Positions 17,200 to 24,812 of a DNA stretch of 64,000 nt are shown here, one piece after another. The notes beneath the pieces are model-generated. The model ran no database searches. It was not told the origin of the DNA and saw only the letters and a program-made list of their open reading frames with translations. How positions within the stretch are numbered: position 1 is the stretch's first letter; the number at the start of each line of letters is the position of its first letter. The DNA is from Methanolinea sp. UBA277 (GTDB lineage: Archaea > Halobacteriota > Methanomicrobia > Methanomicrobiales > Methanospirillaceae). A program made the translations under genes and the position numbers. Location: the NCBI GenBank assembly GCA_002499905.1, contig DANP01000028.1, positions 58,565 through 122,564 on the forward strand. Reading direction: 5' to 3'.

Positions 17200-18949
17200 A
17201 CGAGGGAGAAGCGATGGCGTTCACCAGGGCCCTGATTCTCGGGTCGTCGTCGTCACCGGTCCGGAACGCGAGCTCATAGCGCTCTGTTCCAACCGGGATA
17301 AAGGGGAGCCCGAGTGCCTTTGCCGCTGAGTAGACGCACATCCCGGCATCCGCCTCCCCGGTCTTTACCGCTAGGGCGACACCAATATGCGTGGTCAGTT
17401 CCCGGTCATAGCCCGGAATGCTCCCCGGGCTGATGCCCAGGTTCCGGAGCTCGTAATCGAGGAGCAGCCGCGTTCCCGATCCCTTCTGACGGTTGACGAA
17501 CGTGTGACCGGGGAGATCAACAAGTGAGAGGCGATCACGGGATACGATCCCCTGCTCACGCTCCGCGATGCACACCAGGGTCATCTCCTCTCCCGGCAGG
17601 TATTTTTCCAGGTAGGGGATGTTGTACTCTCCGTCGTCAGGTGAGAGGAGGTGCAGGGGGGCGGCGTGGCAGCTCATCCGTTTCAGCGCAAGGAGTCCGC
17701 CCATGCTCCCGGTATGGGAGGAGTGGAGGGAAACGCCCTCTCTCCTGACCAGCTCGGCGAGGTGGTCGAGCGAGGGGTCATGGCTTCCGGTGATCAGGAG
17801 GGCGGATTCGGCCTGGCTGCGGGGAACCAGCAGCTGCACCGGAACGGACTCTCCCGCCTCGTATCCCTCGAGATCATCGGGTATGCGGAGGAAGGCGTTT
17901 GCGCGGACTCCGCTCATCTGGACGCCGGATCCCCGCGAGAGTGGGACGGCAACCCAGCGGTCCCGGATCATCCCGATCGAGAGGAGGACAAATTCGCAGG
18001 TTCCGACTTCAGAGTGGAGAGTTGCGGTCAGACTCGCAGCGAGGATCTCAGGGTCCGGGGCGGAGAGGCCAAACCTGGAAAGCAGCGGAACGATGATCTC
18101 CCGGAGTACGGTGAGCGCGGAGAGCGGGTAGCCGGGCATGCCGATGACCGGAACCGACCCGATCCTGCCGATGATAGCCGGCTTTCCCGGCTTGATGCCC
18201 ACGCCGTGGACCATCACCTCTCCCAGCTCTGCAATCACCGGGGCGGTGAAATCCCGGGTGCCGGCTGAAGAACCCGCCGAGACGATCACCACATCGTTCT
18301 CAGCGGCTGCATGCCGGATAGCTGTCCGGATCTGGTCAGGTTCATCGGGAGTTGGCGGGTAGCGGCGGCAGGTTGCCCCGAGTGAGGTGAGCCAGGCTGC
18401 GGCCATCACAGTGTTGCTCTCCACCACCTGGCCCGGGAGCGGCCGGGTGCCGGCAGGGACGAGTTCGGTCCCGGTAGGAATGATCCCGACCGTGACGGTG
18501 AGCACCGGCACCTCCACGATGCCGTAGGCGGCAAGGGCCCCGATATCATGGGGGCGGATGCGGTGTCCGGACGGGAGTATCATCTCCGATTCGGCGATGT
18601 CTTCACCGGCAGGCCGCACGTGCTGCCAGGGACTTACCGCTTTTCGGATGACGGCGGCATCATCGCTCATGCGGACATCCTCGATCATGATCACCGCATC
18701 ATACCCGGGAGGGATGATATTGCCGGTATTCACCCTGGCAAAATCATGGAGCGCAACCGGGCTCTGTTCGCCGGCCCCCCGGGTGTCCTCGCTCCTGACT
18801 GCGATGCCGTCCATGGCCGAGAGGTGCACTTCAGGAACCGAGAAGCCGGCAAAGAGGGGCTGGGCCATGATCCTTCCGACTGCCCGTTCAAGCGGGACGG
18901 TCTCGACAACGTGCCGCCCGGGAAATTCCCGCCTGATGAGATCTTGCAC
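17129..18949 (-). CDS. moeA: Molybdopterin biosynthesis protein: MoeA fused to a periplasmic-binding-protein-like domain
   Basis: The first 400 residues are MoeA-like (AMDGIAVRSED, GIIPTGTEL, SAGSSAGTRDFT, GKPAIIGRIGSVPVIGMPGYPLSALTV). They are followed by a PBP-like domain (ITGSHDPSLDHL to the end, with KGSGTRLLLDYELRN). MoeA inserts molybdate or tungstate into molybdopterin; the PBP domain could bind the oxyanion or an effector (inferred). The coordinates use GTG 18949, giving 606 aa, but the conserved KRYLSLKSLREV lies just upstream in frame. A CTG at 18988 behind GGAGGTGA may be the true start, for 619 aa. It is the last gene of the operon with moeA and the 58-aa protein. Confidence 0.9.
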   Translation of the reverse strand: MQDLIRREFPGRHVVETVPLERAVGRIMAQPLFAGFSVPEVHLSAMDGIAVRSEDTRGAGEQSPVALHDFARVNTGNIIPPGYDAVIMIEDVRMSDDAAVIRKAVSPWQHVRPAGEDIAESEMILPSGHRIRPHDIGALAAYGIVEVPVLTVTVGIIPTGTELVPAGTRPLPGQVVESNTVMAAAWLTSLGATCRRYPPTPDEPDQIRTAIRHAAAENDVVIVSAGSSAGTRDFTAPVIAELGEVMVHGVGIKPGKPAIIGRIGSVPVIGMPGYPLSALTVLREIIVPLLSRFGLSAPDPEILAASLTATLHSEVGTCEFVLLSIGMIRDRWVAVPLSRGSGVQMSGVRANAFLRIPDDLEGYEAGESVPVQLLVPRSQAESALLITGSHDPSLDHLAELVRREGVSLHSSHTGSMGGLLALKRMSCHAAPLHLLSPDDGEYNIPYLEKYLPGEEMTLVCIAEREQGIVSRDRLSLVDLPGHTFVNRQKGSGTRLLLDYELRNLGISPGSIPGYDRELTTHIGVALAVKTGEADAGMCVYSAAKALGLPFIPVGTERYELAFRTGDDDDPRIRALVNAIASPSFRESLSRLGGYDTRETGVLRQVP

Positions 18950-18981
18950 CTCGCGGAGTGATTTCAGCGAGAGGTACCTCT

Positions 18982-20187
18982 TTACCAGAGGATCACCTCC
19001 ACCACCTCACCTTCTTCAAGCCCCTCCATTCCTGCCGGTATCCGGACCAGACCGTCGCTCCGGACAAGGGTGTTGATCAGGCCGGATTTTCCGAATTCCG
19101 GGTATGCCCGGCCATCGTGGATCCGGACCCGGATATAGTCCTCTCTCCCCTTCACCGAGGGGATGTTCTCGGCTAGAACCATCGGCCGGGTCAGGAGATC
19201 GTGCTCACGCTCCCCGGTCATCGCGAAGAGGAGCGGCCGGACGATCACCAGGGTCACCACCAGGGCCGAAGCCGGGTGGCCCGGGAGACCGATGACCGGT
19301 TTTCCCCGGGCCCTGCCGATGATGGTGGGCTTTCCGGGAGCGATCGATATCCCGTGCACCAGAACCTCCCCCGAATCCCGGATGAGATCTGCGGTCATAT
19401 CACGGTCATCCTTCGAGCTTCCGCCCGAGAGGAGGACTGCGTCACAGCGGTCGAGGGCCCGGACAAGCACTGACCGCAGAGCGCTCCTTTCGTCGCGGAC
19501 GATGCCGTAGTATTCCGGGATGCAGCCCTGTGAGGAAAGGTATGCACCAATGAGGTAACTGTTAATATCCCGAACCTGCCCCCCCGCAGGAACATCGGAG
19601 ACCGGGACAAGCTCATTGCCGGTGGAGATGATCCCCACGAGCGGCTGCTTCCTGACCGGGACCCGGGTTGTGCCGACTGCAGCAAGGGCCCCGATATCCC
19701 GGGCGGAGAGGCGGGTGCCCCCACAGACGACCACAGAACCCTGTGCAAAGTCCTCGCCCCGCACCATGATGCTCTCTCCGACGGCAACCGGTCGTTTCAC
19801 GAGGACATCTTCACCAATGCTCTCGGTCACTTCGACCATGGCCAGTCCGTCCGCTCCCCTGGGAATCGCTCCCCCGGTCGGGACGTAAACGCAGGTTCCC
19901 GGGGTGACCGGCATATCCGCTGTTCCGCCCATCCCGACCCTCCCGGCGAGACGGAGCATGGCGGGAAGCGACTCGGAAGCGCCGATGGTGTCGGCTGCAG
20001 CCAGGGCATAGCCGTCCATGGTTGAGCGGGTAAAACAGGGAATATCGATATCAGCGGTTATATCGGATGCCAGGACGCGGCCGTATGCGGCGGTCAGGGG
20101 TGCCTCCTCGTCCTGCATCGGGACAGCGACGGATCGTGCCGCTTTCACGGCATCTTCAACTGAAACAGTCCTGAAAAAGAGGGTCAT
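18982..20187 (-). CDS. moeA: Molybdopterin molybdotransferase MoeA
   Basis: This 401-aa protein has the full MoeA architecture: RVLASDITADIDIPCFTRSTMDGYAL at the N-terminus, VGIISTGNELV, LLSGGSSKDDRDMT, and GKPVIGLPGHPASALVV, plus the C-terminal beta domain. It ligates molybdate or tungstate to adenylylated molybdopterin, which the formate dehydrogenase at the window's right end and formylmethanofuran dehydrogenase would need. ATG 20187 overlaps the TGA of the 58-aa gene as ATGA, which fixes the start. Its last bases overlap the possible CTG start of the second moeA. Confidence 0.95.
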   Translation of the reverse strand: MTLFFRTVSVEDAVKAARSVAVPMQDEEAPLTAAYGRVLASDITADIDIPCFTRSTMDGYALAAADTIGASESLPAMLRLAGRVGMGGTADMPVTPGTCVYVPTGGAIPRGADGLAMVEVTESIGEDVLVKRPVAVGESIMVRGEDFAQGSVVVCGGTRLSARDIGALAAVGTTRVPVRKQPLVGIISTGNELVPVSDVPAGGQVRDINSYLIGAYLSSQGCIPEYYGIVRDERSALRSVLVRALDRCDAVLLSGGSSKDDRDMTADLIRDSGEVLVHGISIAPGKPTIIGRARGKPVIGLPGHPASALVVTLVIVRPLLFAMTGEREHDLLTRPMVLAENIPSVKGREDYIRVRIHDGRAYPEFGKSGLINTLVRSDGLVRIPAGMEGLEEGEVVEVILW

Positions 20188-20360
20188 CTGAAGCAGCCCA
20201 GCTGGCAACTCCTGATCTTAACCCCGTTCCTGTTACAGTACCGCGAGATATCCAGTTTGTCGATGCCGTATTTCTCGGAAACGGCAAAGGCCTGGGGGCA
20301 CGTGATCTCCTTGCCAATTCCCTCCTTTTCAAAAACGGAACGAACCTTTTCCTCGTCCAT
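20184..20360 (-). CDS. 58-aa CxLGCF small protein upstream of moeA
   Basis: Read on the minus strand from ATG 20360, the protein starts MDEEKVRSVFEKEG and has ITCPQAFAVSEKYGID in the middle, a helix-turn-helix-like pattern. It ends with KIRSCQLGCFR. The terminal CxLGCF with an earlier TCxQA is a pattern I recall from small archaeal proteins of unknown function. The TGA overlaps the moeA ATG as ATGA, which shows it is a real, coupled gene. A role in molybdenum or tungsten cofactor work, or a DNA-binding regulator of it, is only a guess from position. The three cysteines could bind metal. Confidence 0.8.
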   Translation of the reverse strand: MDEEKVRSVFEKEGIGKEITCPQAFAVSEKYGIDKLDISRYCNRNGVKIRSCQLGCFR

Positions 20361-20442
20361 AGTAACAATAGTATATGTACAGGGAAATAGGGTTTACCAT
20401 GTTCGCAACGATCCGTGAGCCGGATGCAGGGGGAACGGGGTT

Positions 20443-21762
20443 GTGAATATAGCCCTGGTTCATTCCCGGCAGGATCCAGGCGGGCGGACGATCCGGCGCC
20501 ATATCGATGATCTCCTTTCCGAACCCGGCGCCTTCCGGGAATTCCCGCTCTGCCGGCATAACCTCTCGTTTCATGAGGTGGAGGGGAGGCTGATTGCGCA
20601 GGACCACCTTGACCGGGAGCTTGATGCCGATCTGATCCTCTTTCTCTCCCGGCATTCGAGCATACATCAGATCCCAATGCTGACCGTGCATGTCACCGGG
20701 AACACCGGCCCTGCCGAACTGGGCGGGATGCCGTCGTCCCTGGCATCAGCTGCACCGGAATGGATGCACGCGATCCTCTGCAACCTCTCCGGCTATGCAC
20801 CACCCGGGTACCGGGTATCCTATGAAGTGACCCACCACGGGCCGACAGAGCTCGAAACCCCGTCGCTATTTGTCGAGATCGGGAGCACGGAAAAGGAGTG
20901 GGACGATCCCCTGGCAGGGGAGGCCGTCGCCCGGAGCGTCCTTGCGGCGGAACCCGGGGTCACCATCAACCTCGTTGGCATCGGCGGAACCCACTATGCC
21001 CGGCGGGAGTCGGAAATTGCCCTGGGAACGCGGGCGGCTTTCGGGCATATCGTGCATACCCGTGAAACAGGCCGTCTTGACCGGGAGATGCTTCTGTTGC
21101 TGGTGGAGAAGAGCAGGGCAGATGCGGTCTATATCGACCGGAAAGCCCTGAAACCGGATGAGCTCAACCGGCTGGACGCCCTGATCGCGGAAACAGGGAT
21201 TTCCCGGCTCACCGAGACCGAGCTCATCCAGATGAAACATCTCCCATGGAAGACCTGGAACAGGATCCGTGATCTCGCCCGCTCGGTTGATCCCGGGGCA
21301 GAGGTGCATATCCCTGATGGTGTCAGGGAGGGGAATCCCGGGATCATTTGTCTCCCGCCCGACCTTGTCCGTGAGGCATACCGGGCGGACCCGGCGGGAC
21401 TGCTCGAGGGGGTGCAGCACCTTCCGGTAATCCGCCTCTCAACCAAAAAGAACCCGATCCTGCATGCATTCATTGTTACAGATGAAAACTCACCCGTTGT
21501 ACTGAATGATTTAATAAGCTTATGCGTTACAACCATAAGTAGAGGAGAAAACACGGCGATTAAGGGAGATCAGCTCGTAATCAGGAGATCGAAGTTTGAC
21601 CCGGACCGTGCGCGCAGTCTGGGTGTGCCCAGGGGGCCGCTCTTCGGTGAACTGATGAAAGGCAACCCCGTGACCATTGATGGCCGTGAGATCACTCCGG
21701 ACATGGTCCGCATCAGCAGAGAAACACATATCCGAATCCCGGGATTGGAGAAGTTGAGATGA
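20443..21762 (+). CDS. dtdA: D-aminoacyl-tRNA deacylase (archaeal GEK1 type)
   Basis: This 439-aa archaeal/plant-type deacylase removes D-amino acids from mischarged tRNA. Family features are the start MNIALVHSRQDPGG, HVTGNTGPAELGG, YEVTHHGPTELETPSLFVEIGSTEKEW, and GIGGTHYARRESEI. The C-terminal extension beyond about residue 270 is present in some archaeal members. The start is GTG 20443, the first in the frame and divergent from the 58-aa gene. The stop overlaps the ftsZ start by four bases (ATGA), so the two are coupled. Confidence 0.93.
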   Translation: MNIALVHSRQDPGGRTIRRHIDDLLSEPGAFREFPLCRHNLSFHEVEGRLIAQDHLDRELDADLILFLSRHSSIHQIPMLTVHVTGNTGPAELGGMPSSLASAAPEWMHAILCNLSGYAPPGYRVSYEVTHHGPTELETPSLFVEIGSTEKEWDDPLAGEAVARSVLAAEPGVTINLVGIGGTHYARRESEIALGTRAAFGHIVHTRETGRLDREMLLLLVEKSRADAVYIDRKALKPDELNRLDALIAETGISRLTETELIQMKHLPWKTWNRIRDLARSVDPGAEVHIPDGVREGNPGIICLPPDLVREAYRADPAGLLEGVQHLPVIRLSTKKNPILHAFIVTDENSPVVLNDLISLCVTTISRGENTAIKGDQLVIRRSKFDPDRARSLGVPRGPLFGELMKGNPVTIDGREITPDMVRISRETHIRIPGLEKLR

Positions 21763-22850
21763 GATCGATAGTTGAAGAGGCGCTGACCAAGGTGAGTTCC
21801 GAGCCGGATGTGGTACGGACGGAGAACGAGGAACTCGACCAGATATTAAAAGAGCTCAGGACCGAAATCACGGTGATTGGGTGCGGGGGCAGCGGTTCAA
21901 ACACCATTACCAGGATGAAAGAGGAAGGAATCCACGGAGCTACCCTGGTGGCCATGAATACCGATGCCCAGCACCTCGCCAGAACCGTCGCAGACCACAG
22001 GGTTCTCCTCGGGAGACAGCGGACGCGGGGTCTGGGGGCAGGCTCCATTCCCCAGATCGGTGAAGAGGCCGCCCTTGAAAATGAGCAGGATATCAAACGG
22101 TTCGTTTCCGGGAGCGACATGGTCTTCATCACCGTCGGGCTAGGCGGGGGAACCGGGACTGGTGCAGCTCCCATCGTGGCAAAATCTGCCAGGGACGAAG
22201 GGGCTCTGACCATCGCCATCGTTACCCTGCCGTTCACCGCGGAGGGGGCGATCAGGATGGAGAATGCCGAGGCCGGCCTCGAGCGGCTCAGGGACGTCGC
22301 CGATACGGTCATCGTGGTCCCGAACGACCGTCTCCTTGAGGTCGTACCACGCCTTCCGCTCTACGCCGCATTCAAGGTCGCCGATGAAGTCCTGATGCGG
22401 GCGGTCAAAGGCATCACCGAGCTCATCACCATGCCCGGCCTGGTGAACCTCGACTTCGCAGATGTCCGTACGGTCATGGAACGCGGCGGAGTAGCCATGA
22501 TCGGAGTCGGGGAGAGCGACAGCGAGGACAAGGCGGCCGATTCAGTCAAGAAGGCAATCCGCTCGCCCCTCCTCGATGTGGATATATCCGGGGCAACTGC
22601 CGCGCTGGTGAACGTGATCGGTGGTCCGGACATGACCATGGCCGAGGCTGAAGGGGTAATCCAGGAGGTCTATGACCGGATCGACCCTGGAGCGCGGATT
22701 ATCTGGGGCGCACAGGTTGATCCCGGGATGCAGTCCAGGATGCGGACCATGCTGGTAGTGACAGGGGTCCGGTCGCCACAAATATATGGTAGGAATGAAA
22801 AAATAACCCCCAAAGTCCAGAAACAGTTTGAGATAGATTTTCTCAAGTGA
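21759..22850 (+). CDS. ftsZ: Cell division protein FtsZ
   Basis: This 363-aa tubulin-like GTPase forms the division ring. It has the N-terminal IGCGGSGSNTITRM, the tubulin signature GGGTGTGAAP, NDRLLEVVP, and the T7 region NLDFADVRTVM. The tail ends in KQFEIDFLK, a short conserved C-terminal peptide probably used to bind SepF. Its ATG overlaps dtdA. secE follows after six bases, giving the common euryarchaeal order ftsZ-secE-spt5. Confidence 0.98.
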   Translation: MRSIVEEALTKVSSEPDVVRTENEELDQILKELRTEITVIGCGGSGSNTITRMKEEGIHGATLVAMNTDAQHLARTVADHRVLLGRQRTRGLGAGSIPQIGEEAALENEQDIKRFVSGSDMVFITVGLGGGTGTGAAPIVAKSARDEGALTIAIVTLPFTAEGAIRMENAEAGLERLRDVADTVIVVPNDRLLEVVPRLPLYAAFKVADEVLMRAVKGITELITMPGLVNLDFADVRTVMERGGVAMIGVGESDSEDKAADSVKKAIRSPLLDVDISGATAALVNVIGGPDMTMAEAEGVIQEVYDRIDPGARIIWGAQVDPGMQSRMRTMLVVTGVRSPQIYGRNEKITPKVQKQFEIDFLK

Positions 22851-22856
22851 TATCTC

Positions 22857-23051
22857 ATGGAGATCGCAAAACCTGATATAAAATTCAATGTCAACGAGGA
22901 ACTCTTCCGCAAGTACTGGCGCATCCTCAAGCTCGCACGCACTCCCACCCGGGATGAGTTCAAGAAGATCGCCCTGGTTGCTGCGGCAGGGGTCCTCATC
23001 GTCGGCCTGATCGGATTTCTGATCTACATTGGCATGATTCCCCTGCCCTGA
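22857..23051 (+). CDS. secE: Preprotein translocase subunit SecE (Sss1 type)
   Basis: This 64-aa single-pass membrane protein stabilises SecY in the translocon. It has the amphipathic segment RKYWRILKLARTPTRDEFKKIA, then one TM helix (LVAAAGVLIVGLIGFLIYIGMI), as in archaeal SecE/Sss1. The stop TGA at 23049-23051 shares its last base with the spt5 ATG, so translation is coupled. Confidence 0.95.
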   Translation: MEIAKPDIKFNVNEELFRKYWRILKLARTPTRDEFKKIALVAAAGVLIVGLIGFLIYIGMIPLP

Positions 23052-23530
23052 TGGATATGGAAGAATTCACCAACCGTATTTTTGCCATCAAGACGACATC
23101 AAAGCAGGAGCGTACCGTCGCAGATAACATCAAGAAGGCCATTGATACCAAGGCTACTGATGTGATCGTGGCGGCAATCATCGTACCTGATGAGCTGAAG
23201 GGCTATGTCCTGGTCGAGACCCCGGAAAGCCTTGCCCGGATCGAACAGCTGGTCGAAAAGGTCGCCCATGCGCGCACCGTGGTGCGGGGTGAGACCACGC
23301 TGGGAGAGGTTGCTCACTTCCTGGTCCCGAAACCGGTGGTCAGCGGCATCTCTGAAGGCACCATTGTCGAGCTCATCGCCGGTCCGTTCAAGGGTGAAAA
23401 AGCCGTCGTAAAACGGATCGATACCGGAAAAGAGGAGATTACGGTCGAGCTCTACGAGAGCGTACTCCCCATCCCCATCACTGTACGGGGAGACAATGTC
23501 CGGGTTGTTGACCGCGGTGAGGCGAGCTGA
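23051..23530 (+). CDS. spt5: Transcription elongation factor Spt5 (NusG family)
   Basis: This 159-aa protein has an N-terminal NGN domain (IFAIKTTSKQERTVADNI to about residue 90) and a C-terminal KOW motif (GTIVELIAGPFKGEKAVVKRID). With Spt4 it keeps RNA polymerase clamped on DNA. ATG 23051 overlaps the secE stop; ATG 23057 is an in-frame alternative. Confidence 0.96.
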   Translation: MDMEEFTNRIFAIKTTSKQERTVADNIKKAIDTKATDVIVAAIIVPDELKGYVLVETPESLARIEQLVEKVAHARTVVRGETTLGEVAHFLVPKPVVSGISEGTIVELIAGPFKGEKAVVKRIDTGKEEITVELYESVLPIPITVRGDNVRVVDRGEAS

Positions 23531-23566
23531 TCCCCCTTCCGGCTACTCCTCTCCCCGGCTATAACC

Positions 23567-23575
23567 TTTAAGTCC
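23567..23575 (+). promoter_or_regulatory. Candidate promoter of the ribosomal stalk operon
   Basis: The AT-rich element ACCTTTAAG sits in the 107-base gap between spt5 and rpl11, some 65 bases before the rpl11 ATG. It would give a leader of about 35-45 bases that contains the two hairpins described next. This is a candidate by pattern only. Confidence 0.35.
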
Positions 23576-23600
23576 CTCCGGGTCAACCTTTTTTAACCCA

Positions 23601-23619
23601 CGCTGAACACCCATCAGCG
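23601..23619 (+). promoter_or_regulatory. Leader hairpin upstream of rpl11
   Basis: CGCTGA (23601-23606) and TCAGCG (23614-23619) form a perfect 6-bp stem with a 7-base loop, about 20 bases before the rpl11 start. Its function is unknown. Confidence 0.45.
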
Positions 23620-23625
23620 GGACAG

Positions 23626-23640
23626 CATGGTGATACCATG
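23626..23640 (+). promoter_or_regulatory. Hairpin holding the rpl11 start codon
   Basis: CATGGT (23626-23631), loop GAT, and ACCATG (23635-23640) form a 6-bp stem with a 3-base loop. The final ATG (23638-23640) is the rpl11 start codon, and the GGTGAT serving as ribosome-binding site is in the stem and loop. It could limit translation initiation; this is inferred from base pairing alone. Confidence 0.45.
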
Positions 23641-24111
23641 GCAGACGTGGTCGAGGTACTAGTCCCTGGAGGCAAGGCAACTGCTGGTCCGCCGATCGGA
23701 CCGGCACTCGGACCACTCGGTATTAACGTGAAGGCAGTCGTCGACGAGATCAACAAGCAGACATCAAATTTCAACGGCATGCAGGTGCCGGTGCGGATCG
23801 ATGTCGACGAGAAAAAGAACTTCACGGTCACGGTGGGTATACCGCCCACAACGGCTCTCATCAAGAAAGAGGTTAATATCGAGAAAGGATCTCCCGAGCC
23901 CAACATGCAGATTGTTGGAGACCTGCCGATGGAGGCCGCAGTCAGAATCGCCCGCATGAAGGCGAACGACATGCTCTCCTATGACCTGAAGAATGCGGTC
24001 AAGGAAGTTGTCGGGACCTGTGTAAGCGTCGGCGTGAGCGTTGACGGCAAACGTCCCAAGGAAGTCCTTGCGGCGATTGATGCCGGAACGTACGACTCGG
24101 TCTTTGTATAG
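23638..24111 (+). CDS. rpl11: Ribosomal protein L11 (uL11)
   Basis: This 157-aa protein has the L11 N-domain MADVVEVLVPGGKATAGPPIGPALGPLGINV and the RNA-binding C-domain with the MKANDMLSYDLKNAVKEVVGTCVSVGVSVDGK segment. It sits at the GTPase-associated centre of the large subunit with the P0/P1 stalk. It heads the stalk operon rpl11-rpl1-rpl10-rpl12. Confidence 0.98.
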   Translation: MADVVEVLVPGGKATAGPPIGPALGPLGINVKAVVDEINKQTSNFNGMQVPVRIDVDEKKNFTVTVGIPPTTALIKKEVNIEKGSPEPNMQIVGDLPMEAAVRIARMKANDMLSYDLKNAVKEVVGTCVSVGVSVDGKRPKEVLAAIDAGTYDSVFV

Positions 24112-24125
24112 GCGTATGAAAGAAA

Positions 24126-24158
24126 CCATAGGAGATCAGAAGAGGTCGAGAACTATGG
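24126..24158 (+). promoter_or_regulatory. L1-binding mRNA hairpin (autoregulatory site) before rpl1
   Basis: The outer stem is CCATAG (24126-24131)/CTATGG (24153-24158). The asymmetric internal loop is GA (24132-24133) opposite GAGAA (24148-24152). The inner stem GATC (24134-24137)/GGTC (24144-24147) is closed by a 6-base loop. This is the layout of the methanococcal L1 mRNA site (GA opposite GAGAAA between two stems), which mimics the 23S rRNA L1 site. The 3' arm ends in the GGAGGA ribosome-binding site of rpl1 (ATG 24168), so bound L1 would block initiation. Confidence 0.75.
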
Positions 24159-24167
24159 AGGAATGGC

Positions 24168-24812
24168 ATGGTAGAAAGGGCCAGGATTCTGGAGGCCGTG
24201 AAAGCGGCCATTGAAAAAGCGCCGGAACGGAAGTTCTCTGAGAGCGTGGATCTCACCATAAATCTCAAGAATATCGACATGGCGCAGCCGAAGAACCGTA
24301 TCGATGAGACGATTCTTCTTCCCCACGGCACCGGAAGGAAAGTGGGTATTGCGGTTCTTGGCAAAGGCGACATCACCACCCAGGCACGGGAGGCAGGTGT
24401 CGACCTGATCATCGGTCCTGAGGAGATTGAACGGCTCGGCGGAGAGCCACGCGAAGCCCGGCAGGTTGCAAGCTCGTATCGCTTCTTCCTCGCTGATACC
24501 AGCGTGATGCCCCAGGTCGGCCGGTTCCTCGGCCCGCGGCTGGGACCACGGGGTCGGATGCCCACCCCCATCCCGGGCGGGACTGATATCAGACCAATCG
24601 TCGAGCGTCTCCGGAACTCGGTGAAGGTCAGGACCAAGGATAAGAAGACCTTCCACGTGAAGGTCGGGTCCACCAAGATGCCGCCGGAGCAGATCGCCGA
24701 GAACATCGATGCGGTGCTCAAGAAGATCGAAGGTGCTCTGGAGCAGGGGGCCATGAACATCAGGTCGGTCTACGTCAAGACCACCATGGGTCCGGCGGAG
24801 AGGCTGGTGTAA
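24168..24812 (+). CDS. rpl1: Ribosomal protein L1 (uL1)
   Basis: This 214-aa protein of the mobile L1 stalk carries the L1 signature region MPQVGRFLGPRLGPRGRMPTP and RPIVERLRNSVKVRTKDKKTFHVKVG. In methanogens L1 also represses its own operon by binding the mRNA, and a fitting hairpin lies just upstream (24126-24158). GGAGGA ends five bases before ATG 24168. The next gene starts immediately after the stop. Confidence 0.98.
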   Translation: MVERARILEAVKAAIEKAPERKFSESVDLTINLKNIDMAQPKNRIDETILLPHGTGRKVGIAVLGKGDITTQAREAGVDLIIGPEEIERLGGEPREARQVASSYRFFLADTSVMPQVGRFLGPRLGPRGRMPTPIPGGTDIRPIVERLRNSVKVRTKDKKTFHVKVGSTKMPPEQIAENIDAVLKKIEGALEQGAMNIRSVYVKTTMGPAERLV

